This document shows positions 50,060-60,112 of a stretch of 64,000 nucleotides of DNA, in pieces. The notes under the pieces are model-generated. The model worked only from the letters and a program-made list of their open reading frames with translations, did not search any database and was not told the DNA's origin. The translations under genes and the position numbers were made by a program. The DNA lies in assembly GCF_012427845.1 (NCBI RefSeq), contig NZ_CP038498.1:2232001-2296000 (forward strand). The letters are read 5' to 3'. The DNA is from Pectobacterium punjabense (lineage in GTDB: Bacteria > Pseudomonadota > Gammaproteobacteria > Enterobacterales > Enterobacteriaceae). Every line of letters starts with the position of its first letter. Position 1 is the first letter of the stretch.

Positions 50060-50746
50060 CTAGTCTAGAGGTTTTATCGTTAACACATTGTCCAGCTGGT
50101 TCAGGTTGATCCGTGCTGGTTGCCCAAAATACGCTTCAGGAATCTGGTCGCTCAGCCAGTAACGTCCGGCAATAGAGACCAGTTCTGCGGCCAGATGCGT
50201 ACAGAATATCTGGCTTTGAACATCGCCAGAAACGCCCGCGAGGGCTCGGCCGCGCATCATGCCGTAAATATGAATATTGCCATCAGCAATCACCTCTGCC
50301 CCTGCGCTAACGCTGCTCATGACGATTAAGTCACTGTTTCGAGCATAGATCTGTTGGCCGGAGCGAACAGGGGTGTTGATGACTTTCGTTTTCACCGCGG
50401 TAGGAACAGCCGCAACGGGTTCGATTGCCCGACGTTGTGCTTTGCCTTCACTCAAAAGAGGAAGCCCCGCCTGCGCAATGGCTTGTTTTAATACGTCGTC
50501 GGTGCATCCGCTGACGCCAACGACATGCAGGCCTGTTGATGAAATGGCCTGCTGCAATTTTATCCAGTCGGTTTCCGCTGTTAATGCAGCAACATTAATG
50601 ACAACGGGGGCATTTTTCAGGAAAGCAGGCGCTTGCTCTATTTTTTCCTGTAGTGCCTGGTAAATTACCTCGGGTTGGGAATCATGCAAATGAACAACCG
50701 ATAAGGTAAAGCTGCTGCCTTTTAGCTCTATTGGCGTTTGTGACAT
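50060..50746 (-). CDS. minC: Septum formation inhibitor MinC
   Basis: FtsZ polymerisation inhibitor, 228 residues: N-terminal FtsZ-interacting domain (to about residue 105), variable linker, C-terminal beta-helix for MinD binding and septum targeting ([29 protein letters not shown]). First gene of minCDE, divergent from ycgL. Confidence 0.97.
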   Translation of the reverse strand: MSQTPIELKGSSFTLSVVHLHDSQPEVIYQALQEKIEQAPAFLKNAPVVINVAALTAETDWIKLQQAISSTGLHVVGVSGCTDDVLKQAIAQAGLPLLSEGKAQRRAIEPVAAVPTAVKTKVINTPVRSGQQIYARNSDLIVMSSVSAGAEVIADGNIHIYGMMRGRALAGVSGDVQSQIFCTHLAAELVSIAGRYWLSDQIPEAYFGQPARINLNQLDNVLTIKPLD

Positions 50747-50882
50747 CTATCCTGACTCAGTTTCAGCATCTTTTAATCCCTAGAGTAACATTTAAGGCAT
50801 GATATTCCAGAGCGCTGTAAGCATGTTATAGTTACAATTATATACAGGCAAGATGGCATTCCCATCAAATAGAGTAAAAAAA

Positions 50883-51140
50883 ATGTTTTGTGTGATCTAT
50901 CGAAGTGCTAAACGCGATCAGACCTATCTTTATGTTGAAAAAAAAGACGATTTTTCACGCGTGCCTGAAGAATTAATGAAAAGTTTTGGTGCGCCGCAGT
51001 TGGCCATGGTTTTACCGCTGGATGGGCGTAAAAAATTGGCGAATGCCGATATAGAAAAAGTAAAACTTGCGCTTCAGGAACAGGGCTTTTATCTACAGGT
51101 TCCGCCGCCGGTTGAAAGCTTATTAACCACGCCGGTGTAA
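50883..51140 (+). CDS. ycgL: YcgL family protein
   Basis: Small protein of 85 residues (from [20 protein letters not shown]); YcgL domain, function unknown. An in-frame ATG ten codons upstream (50853) would add [10 protein letters not shown] and cannot be ruled out; E. coli YcgL also has N-terminal extension in annotation. Divergent from minC. Confidence 0.88.
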   Translation: MFCVIYRSAKRDQTYLYVEKKDDFSRVPEELMKSFGAPQLAMVLPLDGRKKLANADIEKVKLALQEQGFYLQVPPPVESLLTTPV

Positions 51141-51199
51141 ATGTAAAAAAATAATACTAAGGCGTAATTTCAGATAAAGCCGAACACATAATTTGGTGT

Positions 51200-51398
51200 G
51201 GAATATCTCGACGGTTTACATGATATTCCGCACGATAAATATTCATCTTTCGAGTTTTAGCCCGTCATAATTTAATGGTTTCTATTCTTGATAGGCTATG
51301 GTGCCTTCTTCAGACCACGCGATCGGTAACCTTGCGCTCCTGAAATCTGTTGGGAGAACCCCTGCTGCGATGATATAACGATGGTTTTGCACCATCGT
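51200..51398. other. Two inverted repeats in the ycgL-ycgM gap
   Basis: GGAATATC / GATATTCC (51200-51229, arms extendable to about 12 bases with a mismatch) and ACGATGGT / ACCATCGT (51378-51398). Neither has a T-run, so they are not typical terminators. The rest of the 342-base gap shows no gene. Confidence 0.45.
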
Positions 51399-51482
51399 GT
51401 TCTTATATAGCGGCTTTCTTTTTGGGCATATTCTGCGCCATGAAAGCAGCGATAATCCAACAGACAGGGCAGGAGAATACCC

Positions 51483-52139
51483 ATGTATCAACACAGAGAC
51501 TGGCAGGGCGCGCTGCTTGATTTCCCAGTAAATAAAGTCGTTTGCGTCGGAAGCAACTACTCAGAACATATCAAAGAAATGGGAAGTGCAACCCCGAGTG
51601 AGCCAGTGTTATTCATCAAGCCTGAAACCGCATTGTGTGATTTACGCCAGCCCGTCGCCATTCCCAAAAACCTGGGATCGGTACACCATGAAGTCGAGCT
51701 GGCGGTGCTGATTGGCACGCCGTTAAAGCAGGCGAATGAAGAACGCGTCGCTCGTGCAATCGCGGGTTATGGCGTAGCGCTGGATTTGACGCTGCGTGAT
51801 TTGCAGTCTGAATTCAAAAAAGCGGGTCAGCCGTGGGAAAAAGCCAAAGCATTTGATGGCTCTTGCCCGATCTCCGGTTTTATTCCGGTCGCTGAGTTTG
51901 GCGATCCGCAGCAAACCGAACTGGGTGTAAAAGTGAATGATGAAGTACGCCAGCAGGGCAACACGCGTGATATGATTACGCCGATTCTGCCGCTGATTGC
52001 CTATATGAGCCGTTTCTTTACGCTGCGTGCGGGCGATATTATTTTGACGGGTACGCCAAAAGGGGTTGGTCCGATCCTGTCTGGCGATATGCTGACGATT
52101 ACGGTCAATGACCGGACGCTGAGCACACGTATTATTTAA
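51483..52139 (+). CDS. ycgM: Fumarylacetoacetate hydrolase family protein YcgM
   Basis: FAH-fold enzyme, 218 residues, probable oxaloacetate tautomerase or acylpyruvase type as for homologues. Metal residues in [12 protein letters not shown] (two Glu) and a following Asp in [22 protein letters not shown] and [10 protein letters not shown] are family marks. GGCAGGAG precedes the ATG. Same order as E. coli ycgL-ycgM-ycgN. Confidence 0.92.
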   Translation: MYQHRDWQGALLDFPVNKVVCVGSNYSEHIKEMGSATPSEPVLFIKPETALCDLRQPVAIPKNLGSVHHEVELAVLIGTPLKQANEERVARAIAGYGVALDLTLRDLQSEFKKAGQPWEKAKAFDGSCPISGFIPVAEFGDPQQTELGVKVNDEVRQQGNTRDMITPILPLIAYMSRFFTLRAGDIILTGTPKGVGPILSGDMLTITVNDRTLSTRII

Positions 52140-52246
52140 CGCTCTGGCTGCCCGTATCGAACGACGGGCAGCAACACTTCCCCGCAGTGCCTGCCAGAAT
52201 CACGTATCTTTATTTACAACGCTATAGATTTACAACAGGAAGAAAC

Positions 52247-52693
52247 ATGACTGAACGCCCTTTTTGGCAGCAAAAAACGTTGTCTGAGATGTCTGACGAT
52301 GAATGGGAGTCGCTGTGCGATGGCTGCGGTCAGTGCTGTTTGCATAAACTGATTGATGAGGATACGGAGGAGATCTACTTTACCAACGTCGCCTGTAATC
52401 AACTGAATATTAAAAGCTGCCAGTGCCGTAACTATGAGAAACGCTTCGAGTATGAGCCGGACTGTATCAAGCTCACGCGAGAAAACCTGCTGACGTTTAA
52501 CTGGCTACCGGCGACCTGTGCTTATCGTCTAGTTCATGAGCGTGAGGATTTACCGCAGTGGCATCCGTTGGTCTGTGGTACCAAGACAGCCATGCACCGC
52601 GAACGTATCTCGGTGCGCCATATTGCCGTGCGCGAAAGCGAAGTGGTGGACTGGCAAGACCATATTTTGAACAAACCAGAATGGGCGCGATAA
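52247..52693 (+). CDS. ycgN: YcgN, cysteine-rich (YkgJ-type) protein
   Basis: A 148-residue protein of the UPF0260 family, with cysteines in [25 protein letters not shown] and PDCIKL that would bind Zn or Fe. Function unknown. AGGAAG lies before ATG 52247, matching E. coli; the frame is open 20 codons further upstream without support. A terminator follows. Confidence 0.92.
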   Translation: MTERPFWQQKTLSEMSDDEWESLCDGCGQCCLHKLIDEDTEEIYFTNVACNQLNIKSCQCRNYEKRFEYEPDCIKLTRENLLTFNWLPATCAYRLVHEREDLPQWHPLVCGTKTAMHRERISVRHIAVRESEVVDWQDHILNKPEWAR

Positions 52694-52749
52694 TTTTTGT
52701 TCGGCGCGGGTTGTTGTATGACGAAAACAAGTTGCATGCCTAAAACAAG

Positions 52750-52788
52750 AAGCCCCTCAATCTGAATCTCTCAGAAGAGGGGCTTTTT
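52750..52788 (+). terminator. Terminator after ycgN
   Basis: Stem AAGCCCCTC / GAGGGGCTT with an 18-base loop and a T5 tail. Confidence 0.87.
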
Positions 52789-52811
52789 ATCGGGGGGAGA
52801 GTCAGTGCTCA

Positions 52812-52907
52812 TTAGTCATCCCATTTGGGGCTCAGGTACGCCGCCAGAAAGCTAAGAAAGAGGATGCCGCCCAATACGGCGATGAAAATATTGATATTGC
52901 CTAACAT
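52812..52907 (-). CDS. Putative 31-residue single-span membrane peptide
   Basis: Encodes MLGNINIFIAVLGGILFL and continues with SFLAAYLSPKWDD: one strongly hydrophobic helix (residues 5-24) and a charged tail. A strong AGGAG lies eight bases before the ATG, the best support for any of the micro-ORFs here. The ycgN terminator lies on the far side, so it is an independent unit. I do not recognise the family. Confidence 0.6.
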   Translation of the reverse strand: MLGNINIFIAVLGGILFLSFLAAYLSPKWDD

Positions 52908-53077
52908 GATTGTTTCTCCTGAATACATTAATTGCGCTAGAAATACCTCATAGGGTGAGAAGTCGTTGTTGACCTGCGATACCTACTATAGGCATGAGTG
53001 GGGTTGTAATGAAGAAAAAGTGCTCAAAAAGGGGCGTGTGGTTTAAATACCATTGAGGAAGAAAACACCGCACTTCA

Positions 53078-53146
53078 CTACTGAAACCGAAACATCCATT
53101 TTTTTGCCCACCACTTCACATTTTTCTTTTTCCTTGTGCGAATCAT
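53078..53146 (-). CDS. Putative 22-residue basic, Trp-rich peptide
   Basis: MIRTRKKKNVKWWAKKWMFR plus FQ: nine Lys/Arg and three Trp in 22 residues. GGAG sits eight bases upstream of the ATG. Could be a small membrane-active or nucleic-acid-binding peptide, or a chance ORF; the length alone cannot decide. Lies between the membrane micro-ORF and the 65-residue gene. Confidence 0.35.
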   Translation of the reverse strand: MIRTRKKKNVKWWAKKWMFRFQ

Positions 53147-53220
53147 GCTGTCGTCTCCGGCATAAATCGTGACGTGTTGTATAATTTTAGAGCAGTTAAA
53201 CCAGCAGAGGGGGAGAGCAT

Positions 53221-53418
53221 GTGATTAACTTTGAGAAAATCATCCTTGAATACAGCGAGCAGTACACCGACTTTGCTGCCTCCACGATTGCTTTCATGGA
53301 AAGTCAGGAAAAAAAGATCGACGCAGATGAAATATCACGAAGAATCCCGCAAGAAAAAAGGCCTTTCTTCAACGAGCGATTAGGCCATTATCGGGATATC
53401 TACAGGCCACAGCAGTGA
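53221..53418 (+). CDS. Hypothetical 65-residue protein
   Basis: Charged, helical protein starting (V/M)INFEKIILEYSEQYTDFAA and ending RDIYRPQQ; no signal peptide or membrane helix. GTG start with AGGGGGAG directly upstream, and a terminator 41 bases downstream, both supporting a real gene. Family not recognised. It replaces the umuDC/hlyE region found here in E. coli between ycgN and dsbB. Confidence 0.65.
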   Translation: MINFEKIILEYSEQYTDFAASTIAFMESQEKKIDADEISRRIPQEKRPFFNERLGHYRDIYRPQQ

Positions 53419-53458
53419 CGGTTGGCGTGAGTCTGTGAAGTGCAGAAACGGTTACCAG

Positions 53459-53484
53459 AAGCCCGACATATTGTCGGGCTTTTC
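53459..53484 (+). terminator. Terminator after the 65-residue gene
   Basis: Ten-base stem AAGCCCGACA / TGTCGGGCTT with a 3-base loop and TTT; faces convergent dsbB. Confidence 0.85.
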
Positions 53485-53505
53485 GGTTTCTTAACAGATT
53501 ATGTA

Positions 53506-54036
53506 TTAACGGCTGAAGAGGTCGCGGCGCTTGGGACGGAAGGGCTGAGCGATCAGTACCAGCGCAGCAATCAACAGATAAGCAGCAAAGATGCCGAGCA
53601 GCCATTGTGGCATTTCCATCGAAAGGAACGACCATTGACGCTCTGAGCAATCCCCTGTCGCATTGAAAATGGCGGGAAGCCATTTGTCCAAAGGCAGCCA
53701 TGACGGGAAGCTGACAAAGAAATCACAGGTGTTAAACGGCGACGGATTCAACAAGATATCCGTATGCTTCCATGCCAATCGAACCCCTTCGTACGAGCTG
53801 TATATCCAGAGCGCAATGGCAGGGTAACGCAACGGTGTTGATGGTGCGATGGCACCGACAATACCTGCCGCGAAAACGCCCCATAGTGCACAGCGCTGAT
53901 AGATACACAGCACGCACGGTTTTAATAGCATAACGTGCTGAAAATAGAGCGCAGTCAATTCCAACGCTAAAGCGGTAAACGCCAGCAGCAGCCACGCACC
54001 ACGTCCGCGTGAGCAACGATTAAGAAATCGCAACAT
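53506..54036 (-). CDS. dsbB: Disulfide bond formation protein DsbB
   Basis: Four-helix inner-membrane quinone reductase that reoxidises DsbA. 176 residues as in E. coli, with all four functional cysteines at the same positions: Cys41/Cys44 (KPCVLCIY) and Cys104/Cys130 (NTCDFF, TGDCSER). Next upstream gene on this strand is nhaB, 195 bases away. Confidence 0.97.
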   Translation of the reverse strand: MLRFLNRCSRGRGAWLLLAFTALALELTALYFQHVMLLKPCVLCIYQRCALWGVFAAGIVGAIAPSTPLRYPAIALWIYSSYEGVRLAWKHTDILLNPSPFNTCDFFVSFPSWLPLDKWLPAIFNATGDCSERQWSFLSMEMPQWLLGIFAAYLLIAALVLIAQPFRPKRRDLFSR

Positions 54037-54231
54037 AAAAATATTCCATGCTAAACATGATTAAAGCAGCAGTGTAAACCGTTCTGGCTTCACTGCCATC
54101 ATTTCACTGTGCAAAACGTAACGATATGTTTATTTGATGCTTTTCTGTCATTTTTTCGGCGACAATGTCCCTGTGGATAGGAGCATCAACAGGGACATTG
54201 CCACCACCGTAATGACTATACACGATCGTGA

Positions 54232-55812
54232 TTATGAGTGACTGCCCGATAGGGTCAAATTTGGCAAAGAAATCCAGTGATTATTCAGCAAAAAGTCAGT
54301 GAACGGCACCAGCGCGAATTCAACGCAAAGCAACCCGACCAGCGTCATCACTATGGTGTAAGGCAGCGCCATGATCACCATACGCCCGTAAGAGAGGCGG
54401 ATAAGCGGTGCTAGCGCGGATGTCAGCAAGAACAGAAACGCAGCTTGCCCATTCGGCGTAGCAACCGAAGGCAGGTTGGTGCCGGTATTGATCGCCACGG
54501 CGAGCAGTTCGAACTGAGAATACGAGATCTGTCCATTTTTAAATGCATTGTGGGCTTCGTTAATGTAAACCGACCCCACAAAGACATTATCCGATATCGA
54601 TGATAGCAGGCCGTTGAACAGATAAAACTGTGTTAACTGGGCGCTATCCGAAGATTGCAGGACGTAATGGATAATCGGTGAGAACAGGTGCTGATCGATA
54701 ATGACGGCGACGATGGCAAAGAAGACTGTCAACAGCGCGGTAAACGGCATGGCATCTTGAAACGCTTTTCCGATAGCGTGTTCTTCGCTTACGCCGCAGA
54801 ACGTTGTGGCCATAATAATCACGGAAAGACCAATCAACCCGACTTCAGCCAGATGGAACGCCAGCGCGATGATGAGCCAAACGCCAATCAGCGCCTGCAC
54901 GAGTAAACGCACGTTATCCTGCGGCGTACGTTTTTCTGTCATGTCCCGATCATAATCCTCAAGTACACGGCGTACGCTGTCCGGCAGGTTTACCCCATAG
55001 CCGAACAGTTTAAAACGTTCGACCAGCACGCAGGTCAGGATGCCGCAAATAAACACGGGGACGGTGACTGGTGACATGCGCAGGAAAAAATTGACGAAAT
55101 CCCAGCCAGCGCTTTTCGCGATAATCAGGTTTTGAGGTTCGCCGACCATCGTCATCACCCCACCCAACGCTGTGCCGACGCCAGCGTGCATGAGCAGGCT
55201 GCGTAAGAAGGCGCGAAACTGTTCCAACGTGGACCGATGCTCCTCGCTGCTTAATGCACTGTCATCGCTGATGTCGGCATCACTTTCACCCTGTTGGGAC
55301 GCGAAACGGTGATAAATACCGTAAAACCCGATGGCGACGCTGATCACGACGGCAATTACCGTCAACGCGTCTAAAAACGCGGAGAGAAACGCTGCCGCTA
55401 TACAGAAGGCGAGTGAGAGTAGCGTTTTGGAGTGAATGCGCAGCAGCAGTTTGGTAAACACAAACAGCAGCAGTTGCTTCATGAAGTAGATGCCTGCCAC
55501 CATAAATACCAGCAGCATGAGCACTTCAATATTCCCTGTGACTTCATGCCACACCTGCTGTGGGCTGGTCATGCCGATGAGAATCGCCTCCAGCGCCAGC
55601 AGACCGCCTGGCTGTAGCGGATAGCATTTCAGCGCCATACCGAGCGTAAAAATAAACTCCACGACCAATAACCAGCCTGCCCAGAACGGACTAATAAAAT
55701 AGAACAGCAGTGGATTAATCAGCAAGAAGCAAAAAATAGTCAACTTATACCAGTTTGGTGACTGCCCAAGAAAGTTTTTAAACAGTGCGTGGTGAAGGGG
55801 CATGCCAATCAT
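54232..55812 (-). CDS. nhaB: Na+/H+ antiporter NhaB
   Basis: Sodium-proton antiporter of 526 residues with about 12 or more helices; helps pH and sodium homeostasis. E. coli NhaB marks: [33 protein letters not shown] and [19 protein letters not shown]. Start could be 55812 or the Met three codons in; the ribosome binding site is poor. Divergent from fadR, as in E. coli. Confidence 0.95.
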   Translation of the reverse strand: MIGMPLHHALFKNFLGQSPNWYKLTIFCFLLINPLLFYFISPFWAGWLLVVEFIFTLGMALKCYPLQPGGLLALEAILIGMTSPQQVWHEVTGNIEVLMLLVFMVAGIYFMKQLLLFVFTKLLLRIHSKTLLSLAFCIAAAFLSAFLDALTVIAVVISVAIGFYGIYHRFASQQGESDADISDDSALSSEEHRSTLEQFRAFLRSLLMHAGVGTALGGVMTMVGEPQNLIIAKSAGWDFVNFFLRMSPVTVPVFICGILTCVLVERFKLFGYGVNLPDSVRRVLEDYDRDMTEKRTPQDNVRLLVQALIGVWLIIALAFHLAEVGLIGLSVIIMATTFCGVSEEHAIGKAFQDAMPFTALLTVFFAIVAVIIDQHLFSPIIHYVLQSSDSAQLTQFYLFNGLLSSISDNVFVGSVYINEAHNAFKNGQISYSQFELLAVAINTGTNLPSVATPNGQAAFLFLLTSALAPLIRLSYGRMVIMALPYTIVMTLVGLLCVEFALVPFTDFLLNNHWISLPNLTLSGSHS

Positions 55813-56041
55813 GATGAGAAGAGAATCCTTATTCGTTAGAATAGTTTGATGGTTTTTATCATACCGTAAAAACTTTACAAATGGTCATAAGTCTACCGTT
55901 CGTCGCAGTGAGGGGCGGTTTGCAGTCACAATTTTTCATTGAAATGGTTCGGGGTCTGAGTACGGCGCTATATCATGATTCTTTCGTCTGGTATTATGGT
56001 TCGGCTTTTTTCGGCAATCACCGCTACGGATTATCAAACAC

Positions 56042-56761
56042 ATGGTTATAAAGGCGCAAAGTCCGGCTGGATTCGCGGAAGAATACATTATCGAAAGTAT
56101 ATGGAATAACCGTTTTCCACCAGGCTCTATTTTGCCCGCGGAAAGAGAGCTTTCCGAACTGATCGGCGTGACCCGTACTACCCTGCGCGAGGTGCTTCAG
56201 CGCTTAGCCCGCGATGGCTGGCTGACGATACAGCACGGGAAACCAACCAAGATTAACAATTTTTGGGAAACTTCTGGGCTTAACATTCTGGAAACATTGG
56301 CTCGGCTCGATCACGATAGCGTCCCGCAACTGATCGATAACCTGCTGGCTGTGCGTACCAATATCGCCGCAATTTTTATTCGGACGGCGTTACGACATAA
56401 TCCTGAAAAGGTGCGCGATGTGCTGACCCAGTCAAACGCGGTTGATGACAGCGCAGAAGCCTTTGCGCTACTTGACTATAACGTGTTCCGTGGTTTGGCT
56501 TTTGCTTCTGGCAACCCGATTTATGGCCTGATCCTGAACGGTTTGAAAGGATTATATATTCGCGTAGGGCGATATTATTTCTCCAACCCAGAAGCCCGTA
56601 AGCTGGCGGTGAATTTTTACGGTCGGTTGGAAACGTTACGCAGCGAAGAGCTGTACGATCAGGTTATGGATGTCGTCAGACATTACGGTAAAGAAAGTGG
56701 AGCGATCTGGCACAGTATGCAGAGCGCCATCCCGCGAGATATCGCGGAAGTGCGCCGCTAA
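56042..56761 (+). CDS. fadR: Fatty acid metabolism regulator FadR
   Basis: GntR-family regulator of 239 residues that represses beta-oxidation and activates unsaturated fatty acid synthesis; released from DNA by long-chain acyl-CoA. Winged-helix N-terminus with [20 protein letters not shown], acyl-CoA-binding C-terminal domain from about residue 80. Its target fadD with a matching operator is in this window. A terminator follows. Confidence 0.96.
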   Translation: MVIKAQSPAGFAEEYIIESIWNNRFPPGSILPAERELSELIGVTRTTLREVLQRLARDGWLTIQHGKPTKINNFWETSGLNILETLARLDHDSVPQLIDNLLAVRTNIAAIFIRTALRHNPEKVRDVLTQSNAVDDSAEAFALLDYNVFRGLAFASGNPIYGLILNGLKGLYIRVGRYYFSNPEARKLAVNFYGRLETLRSEELYDQVMDVVRHYGKESGAIWHSMQSAIPRDIAEVRR

Positions 56762-56791
56762 GACGTCATTCGCTTCATCGTGAAAACGTGA

Positions 56792-56831
56792 AAAGGGGAT
56801 TCAGGTACTGCCTGAATCCCCTTTGTCTTTT
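56792..56831. terminator. Terminator between fadR and ycgB
   Basis: Fourteen-base stem AAAGGGGATTCAGG / CCTGAATCCCCTTT with TACTG loop; flanked by A-rich sequence on the left and T-rich on the right, so it can serve both convergent genes. Confidence 0.88.
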
Positions 56832-56858
56832 ATTGGCGAAGCTTTTTACCTGTGCCCG

Positions 56859-58400
56859 CTATGCGGATGCCGCCCCGTTACGCGGCGGGCAGCGCTCAAT
56901 TAGCTCAATGCTGCCATCTGAGTTAGCCTGCTCCAGATAAACATCAAACCCCCACAGGCGATGGACGTGTTTTAACACTTCCTGACTGCTTTTATCTAAG
57001 GGCGCGCGGTTATGCGGAACGTATCGCAGTGTCAGCGCTCGGTTGCCGCGCAAATCCACGTTCCAGACCTGAATATTTGGCTCCAAATGGCTCAGATTGT
57101 ACTGCGCGGACAACTCTTGCCGAATTAAACGATAACCTTCTTCGTCGTGAATCGCGGCAATTTCCAGATAGTTGTTTCGATCATCGTCCAGCACGGTAAA
57201 TAGCCGGAAATCGCGCATCAATTTAGGTGATAAGAACTGGCTGATGAAGCTCTCATCCTTGAAATTCTGCATTGCGAAATGCAGCGTATCAAGCCAGTCC
57301 TTACCCGCGATATCGGGGAACCAGTAGCGGTCTTCCTCTGTCGGTGACTGACAAATACGCTTGATGTCCTGAAACATTGCGAAGCCCAGCGCATAGGGGT
57401 TGATGCCGCTGTAATACGGGCTGTTATACGGCGGCTGATAAATCACGTTGGTATGGCTGTGCAGGAATTCCAGCATGAAACGCTCAGAGACTCGACCCTC
57501 ATCATAAAGATGGTTCAGGATGGTGTAGTGCCAGAAGGTGGCCCAGCCTTCATTCATCACCTGAGTCTGCTTCTGTGGATAGAAATACTGGCTGACTTTC
57601 CGCACGATACGCAACACCTCTCGTTGCCAAGGCTCGAGCAGCGGGGCGTTTTTCTCCATAAAGTAGAGCAGGTTTTCCTGCGGTTCTTGCGGAAAGCGTC
57701 TTGCTTGTTCTGGTGCCGTCCCCTGTTCGCGGCGCGGTAAGGTTTTCCAAAGGTCGTTGACCTGGCTTTGCAGATAGGCCTCGCGGCTTTTCTGGCGAGA
57801 TTTTTCCTCTTCGAGCGAGATTTTCTGCGGACGCTTATAGCGGTCAACGCCGTAATTCATGAGCGCATGGCAGGAGTCTAACAGGTGCTCGACCTCATCC
57901 ACGCCATAACGTTCTTCACATTGCGCAATATACTGCCGGGCAAAGAGCAAATAATCGACGATAGAGCTGGCGTCGGTCCAACTGCGGAACAGATAGTTGC
58001 CTTTGAAGAACGAATTGTGTCCGTAGCAGGCGTGTGCCATGACGAGTGCCTGCATCGGTAGCGTATTTTCTTCCATCAAGTACGCGATACAGGGATCGGA
58101 GTTAATGACGATTTCATATGCCAGCCCCTGCTGCCCGTGCTTGTACCGCTGTTCGGTTTCGATAAATTTTTTCCCGAACGACCAGTGGGCATAGTTGATC
58201 GGCATACCTATGCTGGAATAGGCATCCATCATTTGTTCTGAGGTGATTACCTCGATCTGATGAGGATAGGTTGCCAGACGATACAGCTTGGCTACCCGAT
58301 CAATCTCGTCGAGATAAACCCGCAATAACTCAAATGTCCAGTCCGGTCCATCACTCAGGCGAAGTGTTTTTTTTACCTGATTATCCGTCGATATAGCCAT
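56859..58400 (-). CDS. ycgB: SpoVR family protein YcgB
   Basis: A 513-residue SpoVR-family protein, strongly conserved with E. coli YcgB (LSDGPDWTFELLRVYLDEID, MAHACYGHNSFFKGNYLF, HSHTNVIYQPPYNSP). Function remains unclear; E. coli ycgB is a stationary-phase, RpoS-linked gene often grouped with yeaG/yeaH. Start at MAISTDN (58400) with AGGGGG before it. The 241 bases upstream (58401-58641) hold no gene. Confidence 0.94.
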   Translation of the reverse strand: MAISTDNQVKKTLRLSDGPDWTFELLRVYLDEIDRVAKLYRLATYPHQIEVITSEQMMDAYSSIGMPINYAHWSFGKKFIETEQRYKHGQQGLAYEIVINSDPCIAYLMEENTLPMQALVMAHACYGHNSFFKGNYLFRSWTDASSIVDYLLFARQYIAQCEERYGVDEVEHLLDSCHALMNYGVDRYKRPQKISLEEEKSRQKSREAYLQSQVNDLWKTLPRREQGTAPEQARRFPQEPQENLLYFMEKNAPLLEPWQREVLRIVRKVSQYFYPQKQTQVMNEGWATFWHYTILNHLYDEGRVSERFMLEFLHSHTNVIYQPPYNSPYYSGINPYALGFAMFQDIKRICQSPTEEDRYWFPDIAGKDWLDTLHFAMQNFKDESFISQFLSPKLMRDFRLFTVLDDDRNNYLEIAAIHDEEGYRLIRQELSAQYNLSHLEPNIQVWNVDLRGNRALTLRYVPHNRAPLDKSSQEVLKHVHRLWGFDVYLEQANSDGSIELIERCPPRNGAASA

Positions 58401-58641
58401 CAGCGCGCCCCCTAGCATAACAAGCCTGTAGATGAGATCCCGTGTGCTGCCTTCCCGTTGGCTCCTGTCAAAAAATCATCGTGGTTCATTTAGTTATAGC
58501 TGAGCTTTGGAGACGCGGCAATTGACTAATTGAGCGTATTCAGTGGATAAATATCGCTGATGGGATAAAAAAGAACGGTGTTTGCACTGTCTATCAATCG
58601 GAGAGTGCGCTCCCCTGAGAGAGCGCAACATGCCGTCTGAA

Positions 58642-59541
58642 CTAGGGGCGCTGATACCGTTTTAACAGCACCTGAATATCGTTGAGGCGAGACACGGCGA
58701 GCGTGGACAATTTCTCTTTAGAAATGTTGCGATCGAGTGAGATGCAATCCTTCCAGAGGGAACGTCCTGCAATCACACCAGAGGCACCATTTTTCAACGC
58801 GCTCTCTACCTGAGGGAGAAAAGTGGCGTGATCGACGCCCGCAGACAGGACAGCCCAAGGTATTTCACCACAGAGCGTGGTCACGCGCGCGCAGGCTTCA
58901 TCCGATCCAGGATAAGGGATCTTCAACACTTTTGCGCCTTGCTCAATACAGGCCTGACAGCCCGCTGGAATGAGCTCGGGCAGGAGATGGGTATAGGCTT
59001 CGCGAGATTCATTTTCCAGAGAATAGGTGAGGAACTCGACGACGAGCAGCAAGTCTTCCTGTGCAAAGTCCTGAATCACGGCACGAAGTGTTTCAAGATT
59101 ACGGGTATTGGCGTCTGTGATATCTGGGCGAAGATAGATCATAATTTTTCCGCCAGTGGCACCCCATTCACGCACTTTACGGGCCGTTACGCCCTCAACC
59201 ATCGTGGAGATCCGATAGCCTTCCGGGCTCGTTTCCCAGCCAGAGGCATCCAGGCCGATGAGTAGGCCGGTATCGCGAGGCAAAATATTGTCGTCTATCA
59301 GGCCTGGTATGGCGCAGATCGGGTCAACCAGCACACAGCCCGCCTCAGCCGCTAGATAGCGTGTGATATCATATTTTGTTTTACCTAATGTTTCATTGGA
59401 AATGGCAGCTTGTGCCTCTGATGTTGGCGCTAATAGTGTGCGCATACCGCCACGTTGATCGCAGGCAATGACCATCATGGCGCCCGTCTCGTCACAAATT
59501 AATTGATATCCCCGGTGTTCAGCTGTTGTCATGGTGTTCAT
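58642..59541 (-). CDS. LacD/YihT-like class I aldolase
   Basis: TIM-barrel class I aldolase (DeoC/FbaB/LacD superfamily), 299 residues. N-terminal VIACDQRGGMRTLL and the Schiff-base Lys region AKVLKIPYPG are as in tagatose-bisphosphate and sulfofructose-phosphate aldolases; GASGVIAGRSLWKD forms the phosphate site. Likely splits a ketose bisphosphate or phosphate into triose phosphates. Start at 59541 has GAGGAT before it; an upstream ATG (59556) is weaker. Last gene of the PTS operon. Confidence 0.82.
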   Translation of the reverse strand: MNTMTTAEHRGYQLICDETGAMMVIACDQRGGMRTLLAPTSEAQAAISNETLGKTKYDITRYLAAEAGCVLVDPICAIPGLIDDNILPRDTGLLIGLDASGWETSPEGYRISTMVEGVTARKVREWGATGGKIMIYLRPDITDANTRNLETLRAVIQDFAQEDLLLVVEFLTYSLENESREAYTHLLPELIPAGCQACIEQGAKVLKIPYPGSDEACARVTTLCGEIPWAVLSAGVDHATFLPQVESALKNGASGVIAGRSLWKDCISLDRNISKEKLSTLAVSRLNDIQVLLKRYQRP

Positions 59542-59578
59542 GATAATTATCCTCATAAAAATTAATGTAAATAAGCGA

Positions 59579-60112
59579 TTAACCCAGATGTGTTTTGATC
59601 CATTGAATTAATTCCTGATGATTAATTTCCTTATCCTGATCAACCGTGTAACACTTTCCAATGCACATTGGCCGTGCCTGATGCGCGAGTGAAATTAATT
59701 CCGGGAGATACTCATCACCGGGATGGCCCTTTATTCTTTCATTCATTCTTTTTTGATACCGTTCCACAACCCGTTCAGGTGAGATAGCATTCCATATTTC
59801 AAGCGAATGCTTGACGCCACACGACGTGAGATATTCTTGTAATATCGACTTCTCACGGAATCCGAACCAGGCATCAAGTATGAAAATGTTATTTTCTGGA
59901 GCCTGTTGAACGATATTAAACATCGCCTGATACGCGGCGTATCCCAGCTTTCTATTTAACGTCCTGTCAATGACATCGCAGAACTGCATCATGAACGGCT
60001 CTTTTATTTCATCGAGGCTTAATCGTGGGAGATACAATTCGTCAGAAATAATACGTGCTACCGTGCTTTTCCCTGATGCTGGTATGCCATTTACTAAAAT
60101 AAGCGTTTTCAT
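59579..60112 (-). CDS. Small P-loop kinase (AAA_33 / gluconokinase-like)
   Basis: A 177-residue NTP-binding kinase: Walker A NGIPASGKSTVA at residues ~8-19, LSLDEIKEPF, lid-like RYQKRMNERIKGHPG. Could phosphorylate the sugar product or a nucleoside/small molecule; substrate not readable. Its ATG overlaps the EIIA stop by 4 bases, so it is coupled to the PTS genes. Context makes sugar metabolism likeliest. Confidence 0.72.
   Translation of the reverse strand: MKTLILVNGIPASGKSTVARIISDELYLPRLSLDEIKEPFMMQFCDVIDRTLNRKLGYAAYQAMFNIVQQAPENNIFILDAWFGFREKSILQEYLTSCGVKHSLEIWNAISPERVVERYQKRMNERIKGHPGDEYLPELISLAHQARPMCIGKCYTVDQDKEINHQELIQWIKTHLG

Noticed and set aside
51282..51494. Minus-strand ORFs upstream of ycgM
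   Set aside because: They overlap the ycgM promoter region, have no ribosome binding site and no recognisable product.
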